Source: Paenirhodobacter enshiensis (GTDB lineage Bacteria; Pseudomonadota; Alphaproteobacteria; Rhodobacterales; Rhodobacteraceae). Taken from it: a stretch of DNA of 64,000 nt. The notes below the pieces were generated by a model. That model searched no databases. It was not told the origin of the DNA and saw only the letters and a program-made list of their open reading frames with translations. Every line of letters starts with the position of its first letter. Positions within the stretch are counted from its first letter, which is position 1. Shown here piece by piece: positions 37,118-45,709 of this stretch. A program made the translations under genes and the position numbers. The stretch covers positions 1 to 64,000 of the forward strand of contig NZ_JFZB01000005.1 in assembly GCF_000740785.1 (NCBI RefSeq). The letters are read 5' to 3'.

Positions 37118-38072
37118 AACCGCTGACAACGAGGCCTATCTGGCGACGGCGCGCCGCGTCATAACCGTCGAAGCCGAGGGGCTGACCGCGCTGGCTGCGG
37201 GGCTCGATGCCTCTTTCGCGCGTGCGGTCGAAACGATCTTGCACGCTCATGGCCGGGTGATCGTCTCGGGCATGGGCAAGTCGGGCCATATCGCGCGCAA
37301 GATCGCGGCGACCATGGCCTCGACCGGCACGCCCGCGCAATTCGTCCATCCCGCCGAGGCGAGCCATGGCGACCTTGGCATGGTCACCGCCGAGGATGTG
37401 GTTCTGATGATGTCGAACTCGGGCGAGACGCCCGAGCTCGCCGATCTGATCGCGCATACCCGCCGCTTCGGCATTCCGCTGATCGGCATCGCCTCGAACG
37501 CCGATTCGACGCTGCTGCGGCAGTCGGACGTCGCGCTGGTGCTGCCGAAGGTGCCCGAGGCCGGTTCCGGCGGGCTGGTGCCGACGACCTCGACGACGAT
37601 GACCCTCGCGCTTGGCGATGCGCTGGCCGTCGCGCTGATGGAACATCGCCGCTTCACCCCCGAGCAGTTCCGCGTGTTCCATCCGGGCGGCAAGCTCGGC
37701 GCGCGGCTGTCGAAGGTGCGTGATCTGATGCACACCGATCTGCCGCTGGTGCACGAGGCCACCCCGATGGCCGAGGCGCTGCTGGAGATCACCGCCAAGG
37801 GCTTCGGCGTCGCGGGCGTGACCGCGGCGGACGGGCGGCTGATCGGCATCATCACCGACGGCGATTTGCGCCGGCACATGCGCGGGCTGCTCGATCAGAC
37901 CGCGGCCGAGGTGATGACCCGCTCGCCGCAGGTGATCGCCCCCGACGCTCTGGCCGAGGCCGCCGTCGCCGTGATGGACGCCCGCAAGATCACCTGCCTG
38001 TTCGTCGTCGAGAACGACCGCCCCGTCGGCATCATCCATATCCACGACTGCCTGCGCGCCGGACTGGTCTGA
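37098..38072 (+). CDS. kdsD: Arabinose-5-phosphate isomerase (KdsD/KpsF)
   Basis: Converts ribulose 5-phosphate to arabinose 5-phosphate for KDO synthesis. The 324 residues contain a SIS sugar-isomerase domain ([56 protein letters not shown]) and two C-terminal CBS domains (LMHTDLPLV to [18 protein letters not shown] to HDCLRAGLV). First dedicated step of the KDO/LPS operon: kdsD, lptC, lptA, lptB. Confidence 0.96.
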   Translation: MTSSTTETADNEAYLATARRVITVEAEGLTALAAGLDASFARAVETILHAHGRVIVSGMGKSGHIARKIAATMASTGTPAQFVHPAEASHGDLGMVTAEDVVLMMSNSGETPELADLIAHTRRFGIPLIGIASNADSTLLRQSDVALVLPKVPEAGSGGLVPTTSTTMTLALGDALAVALMEHRRFTPEQFRVFHPGGKLGARLSKVRDLMHTDLPLVHEATPMAEALLEITAKGFGVAGVTAADGRLIGIITDGDLRRHMRGLLDQTAAEVMTRSPQVIAPDALAEAAVAVMDARKITCLFVVENDRPVGIIHIHDCLRAGLV

Positions 38073-38077
38073 CAGGG

Positions 38078-38680
38078 ATGCTGAGCGAGGTCCGCCATAC
38101 GAGGATCGTGCGACTGGCCAAGGTGGTTCTGCCGCTGGCCGCGCTTGCTCTTCTGTCGACGATCTTCCTGATCTCGGACCGGGTCGATCCGACGCGGGCG
38201 CCCTTGTATTCCGAGGTCGACCTCGACCGCATCGCGCGCGAGCAGCGCATCGGCGCGCCGCATTATTCCGGCGTCACCCAGGACGGCGACGCGCTGAGGG
38301 TCGAGGCAACCGCCGCCTATCCCGACCTCAATGGCACGACCGGAACCCGCGCGACCGATATGAAGGCGCATCTGGTATCCCCCTCGACCGGCGAAACCAC
38401 TGACATGACCGCCAGATCCGGCCTGATCGACCCTGCCCGGACTGAAATCGCGCTGATGGGCGATGTGACGCTGAAAACCTCGACCGGCTACGATCTCGCG
38501 ACCGGCGAGGCGCGGATCGCCACAGACCGCAGCCGCATTTCCCTGCCCGGCGCCGTCGACGGGCGTGCGCCTTATGGCACGCTGTCCTCCGACAGTGCCG
38601 AAATGTCCCGCCCCGCCGCGGGTGCTCCTTACGATCTGGTCTTCACCGGCGGGGTGAAACTCGTGTATCAACCGCATTGA
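38078..38680 (+). CDS. lptC: LptC, LPS export bitopic protein
   Basis: Inner-membrane anchored part of the Lpt bridge, 200 residues. One N-terminal helix (AKVVLPLAALALLSTIFLIS) is followed by a periplasmic beta-jellyroll; the divergent sequence (LYSEVDLDRIAREQRIGAPHY, DMTARSGLIDP) matches alphaproteobacterial LptC. The family assignment rests mostly on the position between kdsD and lptA. Confidence 0.88.
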   Translation: MLSEVRHTRIVRLAKVVLPLAALALLSTIFLISDRVDPTRAPLYSEVDLDRIAREQRIGAPHYSGVTQDGDALRVEATAAYPDLNGTTGTRATDMKAHLVSPSTGETTDMTARSGLIDPARTEIALMGDVTLKTSTGYDLATGEARIATDRSRISLPGAVDGRAPYGTLSSDSAEMSRPAAGAPYDLVFTGGVKLVYQPH

Positions 38681-38691
38681 TGAGGTCGCCC

Positions 38692-39216
38692 ATGCGTTTC
38701 GCCCCCTTCCTTGCCGCCGCTCTCGCCCTGGGACTGACCGCTGTCGCCCCGGTGGGTGCGATGGCGCAGCAGATGGCCCTCGGCGGGCTGAAGGCCGACC
38801 CCAAGGCCCCGGTTCAGGTCACCTCGGACAAGCTCGCGGTCGATCAGCAAAGCGGCCATGCAGTGTTCTCGGGCAACGTGGTGGTCATTCAGGGTGGGAT
38901 GCGGCTGAAGGCGGCCGAAGTCACCGTCGATTACGACCCGGCCGACCGCACGCGGATCACCACGATGCACGCCACCGGCGGGGTCACGATGGTCTCGCCC
39001 GACGAAGCAGCCGAAGGCCGGGATGCCGTCTACGATGTCGCCACCGGGCAGGTGGTGATGACCGGCGACGTGCTGCTGACCCAAGGACAGAGCGTGATGT
39101 CGGGCCAGAAGCTGACTGTCGATCTGCGCTCGGGCACCGGGCACATGGACGGGCGGGTGCGCACCATCTTGCAACAGCCCGCAGCGCAGTCGGCCACCCC
39201 GGGGAAGAAGCCATGA
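38692..39216 (+). CDS. lptA: LptA, periplasmic LPS-transport protein
   Basis: Periplasmic OstA-like bridge protein, 174 residues. Signal peptide FAPFLAAALALGLTAVAPVG ending AMAQ. The OstA motif is seen in VTSDKLAVDQQSGHAVFSGN and VVIQGGMRLKAAEVTVDYD. The ATG at 38692 has GAGG six bases upstream; ATG 38680 and TTG 38677 overlap the lptC stop and would add four or five residues. Overlaps lptB (ATGA). Confidence 0.93.
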   Translation: MRFAPFLAAALALGLTAVAPVGAMAQQMALGGLKADPKAPVQVTSDKLAVDQQSGHAVFSGNVVVIQGGMRLKAAEVTVDYDPADRTRITTMHATGGVTMVSPDEAAEGRDAVYDVATGQVVMTGDVLLTQGQSVMSGQKLTVDLRSGTGHMDGRVRTILQQPAAQSATPGKKP

Positions 39217-39956
39217 CCGAGGCCCCGCAGCAAACCGGCCTCACCGTCGTCAACCTGCGCAAGAGCTACCGCAAGCGGCTGGTGCTGCGGGACGTGTCGC
39301 TGACGCTGGCGCGCGGCGAGGTGGTGGCGCTGCTCGGGCCGAACGGATCGGGCAAGACGACATGCTTTTACGCCATCGCCGGCCTGGTGCGCCCCGATTC
39401 GGGCCGTGTCATGATCGACGGACAGGAGGCCTCGGGCCTGCCGATGTATCGCCGGGCGCGCCTCGGCATCGGCTACCTGCCGCAGGAGGCCTCGATCTTC
39501 CGCGGACTGACGGTCGAACAGAACATCATGGCGATTCTCGAGATTGCCGAGCCGACCCAGCACCGCCGGCGCGAACGGCTGGAGGAGCTGCTCGGCGATT
39601 TCTCGGTCGCGCATCTGCGTCAGGCTCCGGCGCTGGCGCTTTCGGGCGGCGAACGTCGCCGCGTCGAGATCGCGCGCTGTCTTGCTGCCAATCCGAAATA
39701 CCTGCTCCTCGACGAGCCCTTCGCCGGCGTCGACCCGATCGCCGTGGGCGAGATCCGCGGCCTCGTGTGCCATCTGAAGGAACGCGGCATCGGCGTGCTG
39801 ATCACCGATCACAACGTGCGCGAGACCCTCGGTATCGTAGACCGCGCCTATATCCTGCACGACGGTCAGGTCATCATGTCGGGCACGACAGATGAGGTCG
39901 TGCGCGACGAGACCGTGCGCCGCGTCTATCTGGGCGAGAACTTCTCGATCGCCTGA
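39213..39956 (+). CDS. lptB: LptB, LPS-export ABC ATPase
   Basis: Cytoplasmic ATPase that powers LPS extraction with LptF/G. The 247 residues contain GPNGSGKTTCFY (Walker A), IGYLPQEASIFRGLTVEQNI (Q-loop area typical of LptB), signature LSGGERRRVEIARCL, Walker B YLLLDEPFAGVDPIA and switch His in ITDHNVRETL. Complete. LptF, LptG and LptD are not in this window. In many Alphaproteobacteria rpoN follows; here the next gene is hpf. Confidence 0.97.
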   Translation: MTEAPQQTGLTVVNLRKSYRKRLVLRDVSLTLARGEVVALLGPNGSGKTTCFYAIAGLVRPDSGRVMIDGQEASGLPMYRRARLGIGYLPQEASIFRGLTVEQNIMAILEIAEPTQHRRRERLEELLGDFSVAHLRQAPALALSGGERRRVEIARCLAANPKYLLLDEPFAGVDPIAVGEIRGLVCHLKERGIGVLITDHNVRETLGIVDRAYILHDGQVIMSGTTDEVVRDETVRRVYLGENFSIA

Positions 39957-40243
39957 CGACCCACCGCCGACAGGCCGGTTTACGCCCGCAACCCCCTGCA
40001 ACGAAAATGTTTCGCCCCGGTGACACGGAAGGCGTTGACGGATCGGCGCGGCGCTCACACATTGATCTTATGCGTGATACCCGCCTGCACCGTTCCTGCA
40101 TCCGCCGCGCCCCGCTTTCCGGGAGCCGCCGGGTTTTGGAACCGCAGATCCGGCCCTGCAGCCGGTGGCGAAGCGGCCCGTTTTCCCGAATTCAACCGGC
40201 CGGGGGCACTTGCCCCACGGTCTTCTGACGCGGAGGAAGAACC

Positions 40244-40819
40244 ATGCGCACTCAGATCAGCGGCAAGCAGCTCGACATCGGCGAGGCCCTGCAAAGCCAT
40301 GTGAAGTCCGAGCTGGGCGAGACCTTCGAGAAATACCAGCAGCGCCCCACCGATGCGATCGTGGTGTTCTCGAAAAACGCGTATGAATACAGCTGCGAGG
40401 CGAGCGTTCATCTTTCGACCGGGCTGACCGCAGCCGCCTCGGGCCATGCGACGGAAATCTACGCCGCCTTCGAGGCCTGCCGCGAGAAGATGGACAAGCA
40501 GCTGCGCCGTCACAAGCGCCGGTTGAAGGACTATTCGCGCGACCGGACCACCCCTGTTGAATTTGCCCCGGCCGATCTGTATGTCCTCGCTTCGGATGAA
40601 GACGAGATGGAGGCCGAGGCCGACAGCCTGGCACCCGTGATCGTAGCCGAGATGGAGACCAAGGTCCCCACCCTCTCGGTCGGCGAGGCGGTGATGCAGA
40701 TGGAGCTGGCGGGCAAGCCCCTTCTCGTGTTCCGCAACGAGAAACATGGCGGGGTCAATGTCGTCTACAGCCGCGAGGACGGCAACGTCGGCTGGATAGA
40801 CCCGCGCAACAGCAAATGA
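40244..40819 (+). CDS. hpf: Long-form ribosome hibernation promoting factor
   Basis: Forms 100S ribosome dimers in stationary phase. At 191 residues it is the long form: an N-terminal HPF/RaiA domain (ISGKQLDIGEALQSHVKSEL, CEASVHLSTGLTAAASG, FEACREKMDKQLRRHKRRLK), a linker, and the C-terminal dimerisation domain (LSVGEAVMQMELAGKPLLVF, NVVYSREDGNVGWIDPR). The AT-poor 287-base gap upstream shows no gene; TTGACG at 40035 could be a -35 but no good -10 follows. Confidence 0.95.
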   Translation: MRTQISGKQLDIGEALQSHVKSELGETFEKYQQRPTDAIVVFSKNAYEYSCEASVHLSTGLTAAASGHATEIYAAFEACREKMDKQLRRHKRRLKDYSRDRTTPVEFAPADLYVLASDEDEMEAEADSLAPVIVAEMETKVPTLSVGEAVMQMELAGKPLLVFRNEKHGGVNVVYSREDGNVGWIDPRNSK

Positions 40820-40851
40820 GCGCCCCCTCGACGGGCGCGGAAATAGGACCA

Positions 40852-41316
40852 ATGGATCTTTCGACCCTGCTCCGGCCCGATGCGGTGAAAGTGCTTGCCA
40901 CCGTGACGAGCAAGAAGCGTCTGTTTCAGGACCTCGGTGACATCGCGCATTCAGCCTACGGGCTGGATGCGATCCAGACGGTCGATGCCCTGCAGGAGCG
41001 CGAGGCCCTCGGCCCGACCGGCGTGGGCCATGGCGTGGCGCTGCCGCACGCGCGTCTGCACGGGCTGACCGAAGTGGTCGGCGTGTTCCTGCGGCTGGAA
41101 AAGGCGCTCGATTTCGATGCCGTCGACCGGCTGCCGGTCGATCTGATCTTCGCGCTGTTCGCGCCGAAGGATTCGGGCGTCGATCACCTGAAAGCGCTGG
41201 CCCTGGTGTCGCGCACCATGCGCAACGCCGAGGTCTGCGCCAAGCTGCGCGTGAACACCGATCCGGCGGCTCTTCATGCGGTTCTGACCGCTGCGGCGGG
41301 CGCGCAGGCGGCCTGA
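40852..41316 (+). CDS. ptsN: PTS IIA-like nitrogen-regulatory protein (EIIANtr)
   Basis: Phosphoryl acceptor of the nitrogen PTS, 154 residues. The phosphorylated histidine is in TGVGHGVALPHARL; LIFALFAPKDSGVDHLKALALVSR is also characteristic. The ATG at 40852 gives the usual family length and N-terminus (MDLSTLLRPDAVKVL); an ATG at 40816 overlapping the hpf stop would add 12 residues. A hairpin terminator follows at 41353. Confidence 0.95.
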   Translation: MDLSTLLRPDAVKVLATVTSKKRLFQDLGDIAHSAYGLDAIQTVDALQEREALGPTGVGHGVALPHARLHGLTEVVGVFLRLEKALDFDAVDRLPVDLIFALFAPKDSGVDHLKALALVSRTMRNAEVCAKLRVNTDPAALHAVLTAAAGAQAA

Positions 41317-41352
41317 CAGAAAGAAACCCGACGACGGATCGAAAGTCCGGTC

Positions 41353-41377
41353 ACGGCAGCCCCCCGGGGGCTGCCGT
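41353..41377. terminator. Hairpin between ptsN and the sulfotransferase gene
   Basis: Ten-base stem ACGGCAGCCC / GGGCTGCCGT with a short C/G loop; followed by TCG and TCATTT, so only a weak T tract. Lies between convergent genes. Confidence 0.65.
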
Positions 41378-41444
41378 TCGTCATTTCAGGGTGACGACCA
41401 TGCCGCCCCGTGCGCAGATCCCGGCCAGGGGCGCGGACAGCGCT

Positions 41445-42851
41445 TCAGCCCGCCGCAGTCCAGTCCCGAAACCCGAACTGGATGTAATCGCGCGCATAGG
41501 CGTCGCGGGCGGCCTTCTCCAGATCGGAACTCCAGATCGCGGCAAGATCGACGGGCGCGCCGTCCGGGGCGGCGGTGCAGCGCGGCGCATCGACCCCGAG
41601 CGCGCGCGCCAGATACTCCAGATCCTCGGCCATACGGTCCTCGCGCACCAGAAGATCGGGTGTCGAGAACTGCGCAAAGCCCTGCACCGCCGCCGACTGG
41701 CTCGCCCACAGATAGGACACCGGCAACGAGGTCTGCCCGTTCAGGTTCATCTTCAGCCATTTCAGGAAGGCGAGCAGCAGCTTCGCCCACCCCTCCGGGC
41801 CGGGCAGACGTCCTTCGGGCGGCAAAGGCAGCTTGTAGGTCTTGCGCAGCACCTGACGGGTCTCGGCCATGGCGTCCCAGCTCAGCACCGCGGCCAGTGC
41901 CAGATGCGCGCGCAGCAGCGGATGGCGCAGCACGGTGAAACTGCGGTGATCGGGACGGGCCTTCTTCCACTGCCGCAGGGTCTTTTGCGAAAACCCCTCC
42001 TCGAGCGTGCCGATCTGCGCCAGCCAGTCGCGCACCGCCCCCACCGGCGCCGGCCGCAACGGCAGGAACAACAGCCCCGCGGTATCGGACAGCGCACAGC
42101 CCAGAATGCCCGGCACGTTCGGTCCGCGGCGGGGCTCGAAATTCGGGGTGCGCGACAGGTTGAACCGGTCGAGACGGGCCAGCGCGGCCTCCATCTCGGG
42201 GAAATTCGCGACCTTGGCTTCCAGCGGACCGGGGTTTTGCGGCACCAGATCCGCGGGCAGCGTATCGAGGCCAGCCCCCACGCCCAGCCATGCCGCCAGC
42301 CCGTTCAGCACCGCAACGTCCTGAACATCGTCATAGTCGATATAGAACGCCACCTGCCCCGAGGTCTGCATCCGGTGCAGCACCCTCATCTGGAAGCCTT
42401 GCAGGGCCTCCAGATGCGCCTCGAACCCGGCCGGATCGAACTCCGCCTGCGCGGCCTTGCGGTGGCGCGCATCGCCGAGCTTCCACTGTCCCGTGGCACG
42501 CGCGATCTGCAAGCTGACATAGCTGTCGACGGGGTTGCGTGTCAGCACGATCTTGGCACAGCCCGGATCGTCGAGGAATTCGGGCAGCATTCGCGGATCG
42601 TGATCGTGGAAATAGCGACAGCCGTTCAGCCCCGGCTCTGCCCGGATCGCCTGCCACAGCCGCATCGGATCGGCGTCACGCTGCACGCGGGTGACGCCCA
42701 GAAGGGCCGTGCGCCGGGGATAGCCGATCAGCCCGGGATTGAAGGCCTCGCCATGGCAATGCACGCCCGGCAACAGGTTCAGAGCCGCCTCGAGCAGATT
42801 CGAGCCAGTGCGCATCTCGGCCAGAACCACGAAGCTGCTGAACCGGGTCAT
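41445..42851 (-). CDS. Stf0/NodH-like sulfotransferase
   Basis: Predicted PAPS-dependent sulfotransferase, 468 residues. The 5'-phosphosulfate-binding loop is the N-terminal AEMRTGSNLLEAALN, and the 3'-phosphate motif is KIVLTRNPVDSYVSLQIA. GEAFNPGLIGYPRR is typical of the Stf0/NodH group that sulfates carbohydrates. The roughly 200-residue C-terminal part is longer than in single-domain members and is unassigned. It is the last gene of a three-gene operon behind two glycosyltransferases, with an ATGA overlap and GGGGAGGGG before the start. Confidence 0.82.
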   Translation of the reverse strand: MTRFSSFVVLAEMRTGSNLLEAALNLLPGVHCHGEAFNPGLIGYPRRTALLGVTRVQRDADPMRLWQAIRAEPGLNGCRYFHDHDPRMLPEFLDDPGCAKIVLTRNPVDSYVSLQIARATGQWKLGDARHRKAAQAEFDPAGFEAHLEALQGFQMRVLHRMQTSGQVAFYIDYDDVQDVAVLNGLAAWLGVGAGLDTLPADLVPQNPGPLEAKVANFPEMEAALARLDRFNLSRTPNFEPRRGPNVPGILGCALSDTAGLLFLPLRPAPVGAVRDWLAQIGTLEEGFSQKTLRQWKKARPDHRSFTVLRHPLLRAHLALAAVLSWDAMAETRQVLRKTYKLPLPPEGRLPGPEGWAKLLLAFLKWLKMNLNGQTSLPVSYLWASQSAAVQGFAQFSTPDLLVREDRMAEDLEYLARALGVDAPRCTAAPDGAPVDLAAIWSSDLEKAARDAYARDYIQFGFRDWTAAG

Positions 42852-44542
42852 GACCCCTCCCCTTCGCCCGAAACCGCCCCGCCCGGGCTCCGCCATCCGC
42901 CCGGAGCCGGGAAATCGCCCATCAGGCGCGGCTGCATGCCACGGTTGCGCAATTCCTGCAAGAACCCGCCGAACCCCGTCAGGTCGACCATCTGCGGCGG
43001 CGTGAGCAGCTGGCGCGGGTTGCGCACGCCGACCTCCTCAAGGATCGTCTGCAACGGCTCGGTCGGGTTCTCGACGAATTCAGACAGTGTCCAGATCCGC
43101 ACCCGCGCCTTGACATAGCCAGAGCGCAGCACACCAAGCTGTTGCGTTTCAAGACGTTGCAACCGTGCGGCCTCGCGCCGGATCTGGGCGAAGGGCCGGC
43201 GCGCCCGGAACAGCCGCACCGCCCACGCCCCCGTCACCACCGAGATCTGCGCATTCGGATCGGTCGCCAGAAACCAGTTCAGAGGCTGGGTGTCGCGCGG
43301 GCTGAGCATGAAGCACTGCCGCGCCGAGCGGTCGTTCCAGATCAGATTGGTCAGGAAGGCGCGCGGGTTGTAGTCGCGCAGCGGCAGACTGTCCGTCAGA
43401 CAGCCCGGTCCGACGCTCGCACCGCCGGCGAATTCGACGCGCTCGGGCGAAAACAGATGGCCGTGCACCCGTCCGGCAGCCTGACGCGACAGCCAGCCGC
43501 AGAATTCGGGGAACAGTTCGGTGAAGCCCTGAAATACCGAATAAGGGGCGGCGGTTTTGCCGTTCTCGTGATCCTGCCGCGGGAAGCGGCTTTGCATGTA
43601 AAGACCCGGACGGCCGCGGGTGCGCCGCTCGGCCGCGTGGTCGAACAGCCGCCCGATCGTGGCGGTGTCGGGCTCGGCGGTGCCGATGGCGGGACGCGGG
43701 CTCAGGAAGGTGTCGTAAAGCCGGTCCGCCCGGGGCCAGATCTTGCGCGCCACGAAGCAGTTCGAGCGGCGCAACAGCTCCAGATGGTCATCGTAGAAGA
43801 TATGCGGCTTGCCGCGCACATCGAACTTCACCAACGTCAGCGACCGGCTGTCGACGCAGCGCGCATGAAGCCGCGTCAGAGACTGGAAATAACTCTCGTC
43901 CGGGATCCAGACCCGTTTGAAATAGCGGTCATACTCCTTGCGCCGCGGATCGCTCAGGATGTCGTCGAGGGTGCGCCGCGTCAGGCACCACCATTGCGAC
44001 CCCAGATGCGGCACCAGCCCCGCCGGCGGGTTGCGCCGGAAGCCGAACCGGCGCTGCAACCGCACGTATCCGTCGAACAGCCGCCGGTTGCGCCGCCACG
44101 AGAACGGGAAGCGCAGGGTAAAGCGCTCGGTGTCGATCCCGCCCACAGTCCAGCCGACATCGGCCACGGTGACGCTCTCGATGAAATCGGTGTCGGGATG
44201 GACAGCCAGATAGGCCTCAAGCTCTGCCAGCGGACGCAGGGGCAGGCACGCGCCCGAGGCAAGGAACACGTGGCGCACCTCGGGATGGCGGTCGAGCATC
44301 TGCTGCGCCGCGTCGATCGTGGCCGCGACCAGCGACCAGGTGCCCCATTCGCAGGCGTGCCGGGCCGAAAATGAAATGGTATCGAGATCCGAGACGCGGC
44401 GATGCAGCGCCTCGACCTCGTGCCGGGGCGCACGGGAATCGACATGGATCACCACCGGTGCACCACTTTCCGCCCAGAACCGCGCCACCTGCGCCGCCCG
44501 TTCAAGCGCGGTGTGGCACAGCATCAGGAAGCCGACCGTCAC
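42848..44542 (-). CDS. Core-2/I-branching-type glycosyltransferase with DUF5928-like C-terminus
   Basis: Glycosyltransferase family 14-like protein, 564 residues. The N-terminal domain has GFLMLCHTALERAAQVARFW, VVIHVDSRAP, VFLASGACLPLRPLAEL, GSQWWCLTRRTLDDIL and VWIPDESYFQSL, all typical for beta-1,6-N-acetylglucosaminyltransferase-like enzymes. From about residue 280 a second domain of the kind named DUF5928 in Rhodobacteraceae follows (my recollection). Start is a GTG forming a GTGA overlap with the upstream gene stop. Product unknown; polysaccharide or O-chain decoration is likely. Confidence 0.85.
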   Translation of the reverse strand: MTVGFLMLCHTALERAAQVARFWAESGAPVVIHVDSRAPRHEVEALHRRVSDLDTISFSARHACEWGTWSLVAATIDAAQQMLDRHPEVRHVFLASGACLPLRPLAELEAYLAVHPDTDFIESVTVADVGWTVGGIDTERFTLRFPFSWRRNRRLFDGYVRLQRRFGFRRNPPAGLVPHLGSQWWCLTRRTLDDILSDPRRKEYDRYFKRVWIPDESYFQSLTRLHARCVDSRSLTLVKFDVRGKPHIFYDDHLELLRRSNCFVARKIWPRADRLYDTFLSPRPAIGTAEPDTATIGRLFDHAAERRTRGRPGLYMQSRFPRQDHENGKTAAPYSVFQGFTELFPEFCGWLSRQAAGRVHGHLFSPERVEFAGGASVGPGCLTDSLPLRDYNPRAFLTNLIWNDRSARQCFMLSPRDTQPLNWFLATDPNAQISVVTGAWAVRLFRARRPFAQIRREAARLQRLETQQLGVLRSGYVKARVRIWTLSEFVENPTEPLQTILEEVGVRNPRQLLTPPQMVDLTGFGGFLQELRNRGMQPRLMGDFPAPGGWRSPGGAVSGEGEGS

Positions 44543-45576
44543 GTCCACATGCCCCGCGACATCAGCCCGAGAATCTCGAGCTGGCGCCAGTTGATGTATT
44601 TCTCGGACCAGTTCGTCCACAGGTCCGGCGTGGTTTCCAGCCCCGAGCCATAGGCCCGATACTCGCGCGAGGCACCATAATGCTGATTCCTTGTCATCTC
44701 CTCGGCGACCTTGCCGCGCAAAGGGGACAGGAACTTGGCATGAAGCAGGCAACCCGAAGCCTTTTCGCCGCCCCATTCGTCATAGACCGCGTTCAGACGG
44801 CGTGGCAGCAACATGTGCGTCGAGGACAGGAACACCTGATCCTTGCTCCAGCGCACCAGCGGGATCTTGTTCAGCGAGGGCGCTTCCTCGGGGCGGCGGG
44901 CGAAGAAGGCGCGCGCGCGCGGTCCCCCCTGGATCCACAGATTGCGCTGTTTCTCGTTCTTGCGGATCATGTAATTGCCGCTGTCGAACCAGCAGGCGAT
45001 CTCGAACGGATCCTGCCCCTCGTGGTAGGGCTGGGCGTCGAAGGGCCCCTTCGGATACATGTCGAGCAGCATCGCCGGGAAGGCGCGGATTTCGTAGGTG
45101 TCGAGCCAGTCGGTCAGCGCACCGATCGGGCGGGTGTCATGGAACGGGTAGATCAGGAACTCGTCGGGATCGACGGTCAGCGTCCAGTGCCCGCTGCCAT
45201 AGCGGCGCAGCAGGTGGTTCATCCAGTCGATGCCGAAGTTCGATGCCCGATAGCTGGCCGAGGTGTGCCAGACCGAAACGTCGTTCTGGTCCAGCAGATA
45301 CTCGCCCGAGCCGTCGGCGGAATCGTTGTCGACGATCAGGAAATGCCGCACCCCGAGCCGGCGATAATAGTCGAGGAAATACGGCAGGCGGACGCGCTCG
45401 TTGCGCAAGGTGACGAAGCACAGCACATCGTCATGCCGGATCGAGCCGGTCCGGTCCGAGACCGCGCGCAGCTCGCGACGGTGCAGAAAGCCGCGAAACT
45501 GCCCGCGCTGCCGGTCCATCCGCAGTCGAAGGAGAGTCCTCAGGTTCACGCCGGTCTCGCACCAATCGAAGCCCAC
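44539..45576 (-). CDS. Glycosyltransferase family 2-like protein, paralogue 1
   Basis: A 345-residue protein of the Glyco_tranf_2_4/GT92-like group. Motifs: TLRNERVRLPYFLDYYRRLG, FLIVDNDSADGSGEYL, WTLTVDPDEFLIYPF (DxD-type metal site), then LLDMYPKGPFD and HAKFLSP. The start at 45576 is a GTG without a ribosome site; a GTG at 45549 aligns better with the paralogue at 45710. First gene of the operon with the GT14-like enzyme and the sulfotransferase. About 50% identical by eye in its core to the next gene. Confidence 0.87.
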   Translation of the reverse strand: MGFDWCETGVNLRTLLRLRMDRQRGQFRGFLHRRELRAVSDRTGSIRHDDVLCFVTLRNERVRLPYFLDYYRRLGVRHFLIVDNDSADGSGEYLLDQNDVSVWHTSASYRASNFGIDWMNHLLRRYGSGHWTLTVDPDEFLIYPFHDTRPIGALTDWLDTYEIRAFPAMLLDMYPKGPFDAQPYHEGQDPFEIACWFDSGNYMIRKNEKQRNLWIQGGPRARAFFARRPEEAPSLNKIPLVRWSKDQVFLSSTHMLLPRRLNAVYDEWGGEKASGCLLHAKFLSPLRGKVAEEMTRNQHYGASREYRAYGSGLETTPDLWTNWSEKYINWRQLEILGLMSRGMWT

Positions 45577-45709
45577 GGCCGAAAGACGCGGCGGGCAGAA
45601 CCGGCGCAGTCCGATCGTGACACAAATATTATCCCTCAGAATAGCGGAGAGTTGCGAGACGTAAACACTTCTTCCCGCACCCGGGGCCGGATTCCGGGCC
45701 GGTTTCCCC
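45577..45709 (-). promoter_or_regulatory. Probable promoter region of the glycosyltransferase-sulfotransferase operon
   Basis: This 133-base gap is clearly A/T-richer than its surroundings. On the minus strand TTTACG, a 16-base spacer and TATTCT can be read, followed by GATAATATTTG. The assignment is loose; no operator recognised. Confidence 0.4.

Noticed and set aside
39957-40243. Expected rpoN gene between lptB and hpf.
   Set aside because: The 287-base gap has no open frame with RpoN motifs; rpoN must lie elsewhere or be absent.
40816-40851. Upstream ATG of ptsN overlapping the hpf stop.
   Set aside because: It would add 12 residues not found in EIIANtr proteins; the later ATG gives the usual 154-residue length.
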